Shown piece after piece: positions 57,035 to 64,000 of a DNA stretch of 64,000 nt (within the stretch, counting starts at the first letter, position 1; each line of letters opens with the position of its first letter). The stretch covers positions 1-64,000 of the forward strand of contig BCHX01000001.1 in NCBI GenBank assembly GCA_001599755.1, given 5' to 3'. Both the position numbers and the translations under genes were made by a program. Origin of the DNA: Gliomastix tumulicola. Lineage: Eukaryota; Ascomycota; Sordariomycetes; Hypocreales; Bionectriaceae. A model generated the notes under the pieces. That model made no database searches and had not been told where the DNA came from. It was given only the letters and a program-made list of their open reading frames with translations.

Positions 57035-58735
57035 ATGTACCCTTCCATTGCTCTCGCTGCTCTAGCCGTCGTTGCCCCTGTTCTGGGCGACGATGTGCTC
57101 CACAGCAGGCGGATGGCCAAGCGATTCATCGACGACGAGGGAAACTACAACATGTGTGAGTGTCGCTGTATCAATTGCTTGTTGTGTGGCTGCATTGTCT
57201 GACGCCTCGCAGCCTTCATCCACATCAACGATGTTCACGCCCATCTGGACGAATTCTCCTCGTCTGGCACCGACTGCACCCGCCCAGAGCGTGGCTGCTA
57301 TGGCGGCATTGCGCGAATCAAGACCGTTCTGGACGAGCTCCGAGCCGATCACCCTGATAACCTCGTCATCAACGCTGGCGACGAGTTCCAGGGCACGCTT
57401 TTCTACTCGTTCTATGGACCCGAAAAGATCTCCGAATCAGTCAACCTGCTCGAGTACGACATTATGACGCTTGGCAACCACGAGTGGGACGGCGGTGACG
57501 AGGAGCTTGGTCTGTTCTTGAACAACCTCACCTTCCCCGTCGTGTCCGCCAATGTCGAGTCGGAGTATGAGAACCTCAAGGACAACATCAAGAAGTATCA
57601 CATCTTCGAGGAGTATGGAGTTGCTGTCATCGGTGCTACCACCGAGACCACGCCAGGCATCTCCAGCGTCGGTGAACTCACTACTTTCCTTGACCCGATT
57701 CCCGAGATTCAGCGTGTCGTCTACGAGATCCGGAACACCACCGACATTACCCGGATCATCGCCCTCACCCACCTGGGCTATGACGTTGATAAGAGACTTG
57801 CTGCCGAGACGGAGGGTCTTTCGCTGATTATTGGTGGCCACAGCCACACGCCCCTTGGTCCCATGCCCAACCCCCTCGGAGATTACCCGACAATCGTGAA
57901 CAACGTGAACGGTGATGAGGTTTTCATCGTCACCGCCTACCGCTGGGGCGAATACCTGGGCTACATCGACATGACTTGGGATGCTGAGGGAAAGCCTCTC
58001 GCGTACAACGGTGCTCCGGCTCACTTGACCAACACTACCGCTCAGGACCCCGAAGTCCAGGCTCTGGTGGACGCATGGCGTGGACCTTTCGAGGAGTTTG
58101 CTGCTGAGGTTATTGGCGTCACAGAGAATGAGCTTGACCAGACCACGTGCCAGCAGGGCGACTGCCTCCTTGGCCAGGTCATGGCCGATGCTATGCTCGA
58201 GTACCGCCTGAACCAGACCGTGGGACTTCCCGCTCGCCCTGATTTCGCATTCATCAATGCTGGTGGTGTCCGCGCAACCATCGACGCTGGTGAGATCACT
58301 CGAGGAGAGGTTCTGACTTCATTCCCCTTCGGCAACGCCATCGTTGAGCTTACCCTCACGGGGGCTCAGCTGTGGGATATCCTCGAGGGAGCTGTCTCCC
58401 GCATCAACCAGAACAACGGTCGTCCCATCACTTCTTGGTTCCAGGTCTCCGACAACATCGAGATCCTGTACAACCCTGACCGCCAACCCGGCGAGATCCT
58501 TCGCCGTGTCACAATTGGTGGGGAGCTGATCGAGGAGGATCGCCAATACCGTGTTGTGACCCTGGATTTCCTTGCCGGGGGCGGCGACAACTTCTTCACC
58601 CCGACTCGTGATTTTGTCATTCTCGACACCCAGGATGAGGTGCTCGTTGGCTACATCCGGGCCAAGACGCCTCTCACCAACTCTCTTGAGGCCCGTGTCA
58701 CGGCCCGCTCGTGCCGCAGGACTGCCCGGTCCTAA
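57035..58735 (+). CDS. secreted 5'-nucleotidase/metallophosphoesterase
   Basis: Exons 57035-57155 and 57213-58735 with a 57-nt intron give 547 residues. A signal peptide (MYPSIALAALAVVAPVLG) is present. The calcineurin-like domain has the metal ligands in HINDVHAHLDEF, NAGDEFQGTLFY, LGNHEWDGG and GGHSHTPLGP. The C-terminal 5'-nucleotidase domain has AFINAGGVRATIDAGEITRGE, SFPFGNAIVEL and DFLAGGGDNFF. UshA/CD73-like enzymes remove phosphate from extracellular nucleotides. No GPI-type hydrophobic tail is seen, so it is probably released or cell-wall bound. Confidence 0.93.
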
Positions 58736-58987
58736 GATAGTCACAAGTCATATGCTCCGGCGACTTCCATCAGCATGATGTCTCTCCCAACGAGACAATC
58801 TGCGTGATGAAGCCACCCAAAAAGAGTATGGCGTGTCTTTGTATAGGATAATGTAATTTGCTAGCCTATGTACCTTTTTCACTGTTTCTATTTCTCTCGT
58901 GATCCAGGCTTACATATGTTTGGATGAATCTATTGATTTGTCGGCTATAAGAAATAGCCCAGACATGTAGGTATATCCACGAGCAGC

Positions 58988-60690
58988 CTAAACGACGTCC
59001 ACCTCTGGGCGCTGGGGGTGACTGGCTTGCTGCAAATGCGTCACTCCATGTCCATGCTCCAGCAACCCCATCTTCCGTTGCTTCCGCCATTCTTCTGCAT
59101 ATTGCACGCCAAAACCGTGTTCGAAGACGTGCCTGATATCCTCGAGAGTCATCCCGGCAGCCTCCGGATAGCAGAGGTACACAAAAATGTACCCAAGGGT
59201 GCTGAGTCCGGCATAGAAGCCGAACGTGCCAGACGGGGTCATGCCGCTCATCATAGATAGAAAAGTAGACGACACAATGATGTTTGGGCCCCAATTCGAA
59301 ATATTGATCATCATGGTGCCGATAGCTCGAACCTCCATGGGCAGGAATTCGTTGGCTTGCCAGGGCACGCACCCAAGCCCGGCAGCGTAGAAAGCAACAA
59401 AGAGAATCATGGAGACGAGAACAACAATGGCCGGCCATCCAACAGAGCCTTCCGTGAGCTCCAGAGTATGTCTGTCAATGGGGATCCAGTGGAAAGCAAT
59501 TGCTGCAACGACAAGGAAGACGGGCATCCCCCACATTGACCACAGAAGCAGTCGTCGACGCCCGGCTCGATCGATGAGAAATATGGAGGCGAAGGTGAGG
59601 ATCCAGTTTGTTCCAGCAACGACAGTGCCGACGGCGATCGGATTGTTAAACCCAACGATCTGGAAGAGAGTACTCGAATAGTACATGAGGGTGTTGAATC
59701 CGCAGAATTGCTGGGTTGCCATCAAGCCGCAGGCTACGATCGCAGCCCTCCGACTAGATGGCACACGGACAAGACTGATGGCTGACTTCCGGAGAGACAT
59801 CTCTTCGTTCAATGCTTTGGACTCGTTGACGCCTTCTTGTATACTTGCAATCATCGCCTGTATCTGGGACTCGGAAGCTTTGGGGTACATCTTGCGGATG
59901 ATGCTAAGACATTCTTCTCTGCGGTCGTGAAAGAGAAGTTGCCGAGGTGATTCGGGGCACCAGAAGAGGAGTACACCAAGAAGGATGGATGGGACACCTC
60001 CAAGACCGACCATGTATCTCCAGCCGTGTGGAACTCGATAGAAAGCAGCGTTGAAGGCGTAGGCGAGGATGGAGCCGGTGCCTAGGAAGATCATGTCGAT
60101 GGAAATCATCCTGCCTCGGAAACGAGCCGGCGAAATTTCTGCTATGTACAGAGGGATGACCTGTGATATTCTTCTGTGAGAAAAGTGTCTCTTGCTTGAA
60201 GCTCGGCCCACCACCACTTGCCCGGCTTGGAACTTACCATGGAGGCGGTGCCTACTCCCAGGCCAACCAATATGCGTCCAACGCACATCTGCGCGATCGA
60301 GAAGGACGTAGCTTGGACAAGTGCACCGACTGTGAACAGTACTGAAGAGAACCAAATCACAAGTTTGCGTCCGTACTTGTCGGCGGTTAAGCCGGCCAAG
60401 ACAGCACCGAGAAGAGCACCCGCAGCGCAAAGGGCCGTGATGAGCTCCTTTTCCCAGTGCTCGAGAAGACGGCCGTTGAGGTCGGTCCCAAGAACCACGA
60501 GAACGCCAGAGATGACGCCTGTGTCGTATCCGAACAGCATGCCACCTGTTGCGGTAGCCACAATAATCATGGTCAGGAACGCACCCGGAGGCGAGTCCTC
60601 GATGGCGACAACGCCGCTTTTCGGGTCATGCTCCTCAACATGGTCAGCAGCCGATGGGCCAACCGTTGATTCGGCGTCTTTGAGCTTCAT
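58988..60690 (-). CDS. MFS transporter, myo-inositol transporter-like
   Basis: Exons 60690-60238 and 60160-58988 with a 77-nt intron give 541 residues and twelve predicted helices. Helix 1 has GGMLFGYDTGVISGVLVVLG, followed by DKYGRKLVIW, VGRILVGLGVGTASMVIPLYIAE, PESPRQLLFHDRREECL, QQFCGFNTLMYYS, DRAGRRRLLLW and PEAAGMTLEDIRHVFE. The GYDTGVISG opening and the PLYIAE/CGFNTLMYYS blocks are typical of inositol (ITR-type) and related polyol porters. The divergent Gfo/Idh dehydrogenase makes inositol or a related sugar the likely substrate. Plasma membrane. Confidence 0.9.
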
Positions 60691-61853
60691 GACTGCGAGA
60701 AAAAAGAGTCCGTGAAGTAGGTATGGACGAGTCTTGAGGAATTCGTGGCGCTGAGGAAAGGATCGAATGAGAAGATGTCTTGCTTCAAGCCCAAGTATGA
60801 CCTCAAAGCGGACCAAGAGGGCCTATTTATGCCCGCCGTAAGTTGCATGGAGTGTCAACATCGACTTGGAGGGCTGGGAGGATGCAAGATCAGTGTTGGC
60901 TCTACGCTGACGCCGCCCCAGGCCAATACCTCGCCATTCTTCCCCACGGGGAGAGGTTATGTATCCGGGTCCTCGCTGGGTCGAGCTGCTTATCTAGCGT
61001 CCCATCGAGTGATTTTTTCCGCCGTGAGAGTAAAGCTTTCCGTAATATGGATAATAGTGTACCTTTTTAGCGCGAATCTCGAGTCAGCGCGATTGGGACT
61101 GCCCTGAGTCTTTTAGCGCCAGAGGTGCTCAGTCACCCACGACGGTGAAGGCTCCAATGACTCGATATCATGCTAGCATGATACTTGTGTTCTGCCCCTG
61201 GGCGAGGAAACGCACGGAGATGGTTAGTAGGCCTGATCATGTTTCAATCAGCCTGACTACCGTCAAAGAGCCACGACTACGAGGCGGCGGATATAATCAC
61301 GATTCAAACTTGTCGATGATGAACGGGTACAGCTCATCATCGACTCTACCCCAGGTCTTCCCCGCCTGAATCCGACAGTCCCTGGGTCCTCAGGACGTCC
61401 GGAAAGGAGAACCATACGCGTCCAATGGCGGGGAAGCGATGGTGGGCTGTCCAAGCCAGCTGGAGGGGACTTGTTGTTTGGGAACTCGCTGGGCACGATT
61501 TGCAAGGTCAAGCGGGGGATAAAAGAGGGTCCCACGTATCGGGTTTGCCGTTCCGTTGATGAGGCAAGTTATTCCGACTAGTAGGAAATCCTTGCCGGCC
61601 CTCTTTCTCTTCATTGGCTGGTTCGTGATCATCTTCTGAGCTGTCGAGGGAATGAATCTACACACAATCCCGCCTAGGATTATCTGGACCCAATGCGTCA
61701 TCGAGAATGGCAAAGTGTTCCTTGAACAGATACATTCCTTGGGTGCCTCGAGATTGCGATAAATACCATGCCTGCACCGGCTTGCTGCGTCCTTCTCATC
61801 CATCCCATCCGTGGTCTCTCAGGCAACCTTAGCAATCGCTCTCAAGTCACACA
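60691..61853. promoter_or_regulatory. divergent promoter, inositol-type transporter and dehydrogenase
   Basis: 1.16 kb between the two ATGs with no gene inside. TATA-like elements face both ways: TATTTAT at 60824-60830 (ATAAATA on the minus strand, 134 bp before the transporter start) and GATAAATA at 61758-61765 (about 90 bp before the dehydrogenase). Confidence 0.5.
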
Positions 61854-62990
61854 ATGGCACCTCAGAAGCTCCGAATCGCCGCGGCCGGCCTTGGACGCAT
61901 GGGCAAGCGGCATGCTCTCAATTTCCTCAACCGCACTCCCCGCGCCGAGCTCGTTGCCGCCTTCACTCCTGATGCGACCGAAATGCAGTGGGCGAAGCAA
62001 AATCTCGAGCCATATGGCGTCACCCTGTACGACAATTACGACAAAATGATCGAGCATGAAGGTCTCATGGCTGTGGTCATCGGTACCGCCACCTCTGTAC
62101 ATGCCGAGGAGAGCATCAAGGCCATGCAGAAGAACCTCCATGTCCTTTGCGAGAAGCCCCTCTCCACCAATATCGAAGTTGTATGACAGCCCTGTGTGCT
62201 TATATGACCGCTTTCACAAGGAGCCAGCTAACCTATGCCATTTCAACAGTGCCGCGAGGTCGTCGCCGAAGCCAAGAAGCGCCCCCATCTCAAAGTCATG
62301 TGTGGCTTCTCTCGCCGGTTCGACGATTCCTACCGCGATGCTTACAGCAGGGTCCAACAGGGCCAGATCGGCCGGCCATCGATCATTCGCAGCCAGACCT
62401 GTGATAAGCACGACCCCTCTGGGTTCTTCGTCGAGTATGCGGCCTGGTCGGGGGGAGTCTTTGTTGACATGTCGGTCCATGACATTGATCTCACCCTCTG
62501 GTTCTTCGGCGACGATATTGTTCCCAAGTGCGTCTCGGCCAACGGAATCCGCGCAGTGCAGCCCGACCTTGCCAAATATAACGACTATGACAACGCTGTC
62601 GGCATTGTCGAGTTCTGGGGAGGCAAGATTGCCTACTACTATTGCTCCCGCATGATGGCCCATGGCCAGGAAGACACTACAGAGATTATTGGCACCGAAG
62701 GAAAGCTTGCGGTGAACAACAACCCCCAGGCCAATTTCGTCAACTACTACCACTCAGGAGGCATCACTCGTGAGGTGCCTGCTCACTACTACGGTCGCTT
62801 CGAGATGGGGTTTGTGAAGGAGGCAAATGAGTTTGCTGAGAGCTGTCTGGATGACACTCCATTGCCTATGAAGCTTTCGAATGCGGTCAAAGCCGTTGAG
62901 ATTGGTGCTGCGCTCCAAGAGGCACTTGTGTCGGGCACGCAGATTCACTTTGACGAGATCGGGCGACGCGTGACCCCTGCTAAGCTATAG
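61854..62990 (+). CDS. Gfo/Idh/MocA oxidoreductase, inositol 2-dehydrogenase-like
   Basis: Exons 61854-62180 and 62250-62990 with a 69-nt intron give 355 residues. The N-terminal NAD(P) fold has AAGLGRMGKRHALNFL, and the conserved EKPLS follows at about residue 102. The catalytic region has GGVFVDMSVHDIDLTLWFFG with the DxxxHD-type residues. The C-terminus (GRFEMGFVKEANEFAESC, AVEIGAALQEA) is usual. Family members oxidise inositols or sugars. The divergent inositol-type transporter supports an inositol substrate. Confidence 0.9.
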
Positions 62991-63066
62991 ACGGAACGAG
63001 AGACGTGTCTTCTTTTGGTAGATGTCGGTAGCTTTCGGAATATATTTCTTTGACTCATTCTACCCT

Positions 63067-64000
63067 CTACGTACTAGCCCACTGCTGTCGTAACGATGAC
63101 CGGAGCAACGATGTTTCCCACCCCGTGCGATCTTGCACATATTGAAGAAATGTCTCGATCGTATTCTGATCGTCGGTTCCCTCGACGATTGCTCCCCCTA
63201 CGTGGCAGCCAAAGGGAGAGTGTGTAAGCAAAGCGAAGCCAGTAGGAGGGGGGGCCATTTCTCCTTACATGCTGAGAGAGTGTGCCGGGCTGTGAAGAGC
63301 GCATTCTCTGCTTTCGGATTTGAGCGGGCTAGTCCTAAGACTCGCAGCAAATGGGCTTGTGCATTTTGCTACAAGATTTCAATCAGCAAAAACATCATAT
63401 ATCACCATTTGTGTATTGAACTTTTCGTACCTGCAAGCGTCTTGCCTCGAGAATGTTGTTGTAGCCAGTCGAGGTGGGCTGCCCGACGTGGCTGGTCATT
63501 GCAATGGCCAGTTTGGCAATGTGATAGTGCTGCAAACCAACCGCTGGACATGGCTTTAGACGAAAATGCCCACTGGTAGACATAGAAGCGAAGAGGACCA
63601 GGTAAATACGTACCTTGAAATGGTAGCAGCATCCAGATCTCGGGAAGTGGTCGACCGTCCGCACAATTTGGCGGCAGATCGCGTATCGGGTCGAACCCAG
63701 GCGGCTTGTGCCTAAACCATGAGTCTACTTCATCTTCAATGTCCTTCAGATGCTGAGGAATCTCATGTGCAAGATCGGAGAAGACACAGCTGAGAAGCTT
63801 TGCGAGGATGAAAATCATTCGACTCGCATATGCTGCCTCGTCGCGGCGGCGGAAAACGTCAGACTGGAGAAATTTGTCTAGTCCGGAGCGAAGAGGACAT
63901 TGCTTCACCAGGGAGACACAAATGTCTTCTCGTAAGCAGAGCCAGGCAGCTGCTTCTCCAAGCCCTCCGTTAAAGTCGTAGTGTGTCATCGAGTTGACAA
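63067..64000 (-). CDS. fungal transcription factor, 5' end beyond the window
   Basis: Four exons are visible, from beyond 64000 to 63614, then 63543-63431, 63368-63269 and 63197-63067. The translation has DFNGGLGEAAAWLCLREDICVSL, then LPEIWMLLPFQ, VGLQHYHIAKLAIAMTS, ENALFTARHTLSAW and TIETFLQYVQDRTGWET. These are the C-terminal landmarks of a large group of Zn2Cys6 regulators. The zinc cluster would lie beyond the window, so this is a partial gene. It converges on the dehydrogenase with 76 bp between stops. Confidence 0.8.

Noticed and set aside
1..64000. CRISPR arrays, tRNA or rRNA genes, PKS/NRPS core genes
   Set aside because: None seen on either strand. CRISPR is not expected in a fungal nuclear genome.

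Overview
This is a 64 kb stretch of nuclear DNA from a filamentous ascomycete (Pezizomycotina). The evidence is the many short introns (about 47-90 nt, GT-AG with CTRAY-like branch sites), families found mainly in these fungi (HET, CFEM/PTH11 receptor, cutinase, Zn2Cys6 regulators, NACHT-ankyrin NLR) and an extremely AT-rich block with a RIP-like dinucleotide bias. I cannot name genus or species. All gene models were built by eye from reading frames and splice signals. Exon sums are in frame in every multi-exon model.

Layout. 1-3.1 kb: gene-free, RIP-degenerated repeat with a diverged direct repeat at each end. 3.1-6.6 kb: a HET protein with an N-terminal multi-pass membrane domain. 6.6-9.5 kb: relic zone with a frameshifted ORF, a truncated GH95 gene and a broken regulator tail. 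9.5-16 kb: cutinase-factor-like Zn2Cys6 regulator, secreted cutinase, CFEM/PTH11-type receptor. 16.5-26.5 kb: small unknown gene, DyP-type peroxidase, fungal-specific regulator, catalase and GMC oxidoreductase sharing a divergent promoter, DUF2235 hydrolase. 27-37 kb: Zn2Cys6 regulator, secreted protein of unknown family, GH2 beta-mannosidase and sugar transporter sharing a divergent promoter. 37-48 kb: flavin monooxygenase, SDR, aromatic-alcohol-type ADH, L-arabinitol/polyol dehydrogenase, sugar transporter. 48-56 kb: Zn2Cys6 regulator, PNP-NACHT-ankyrin NLR, 77-residue gene with a glycine-zipper-like end. 57-64 kb: secreted 5'-nucleotidase, inositol-type transporter and Gfo/Idh dehydrogenase sharing a divergent promoter, and a fungal regulator cut by the window end.

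How the genes may work together (inference). Most of the window is accessory metabolism arranged as divergent pairs: peroxide producer with peroxide remover, glycosidase with transporter, transporter with dehydrogenase. Five regulators are interspersed. Two self/non-self type genes (HET and NLR) lie near opposite parts of the window. The cutinase, a CTF1-like regulator and a surface receptor form a possible host-surface sensing module. No PKS, NRPS or terpene synthase core enzyme is present, so this is not a classical secondary-metabolite cluster.
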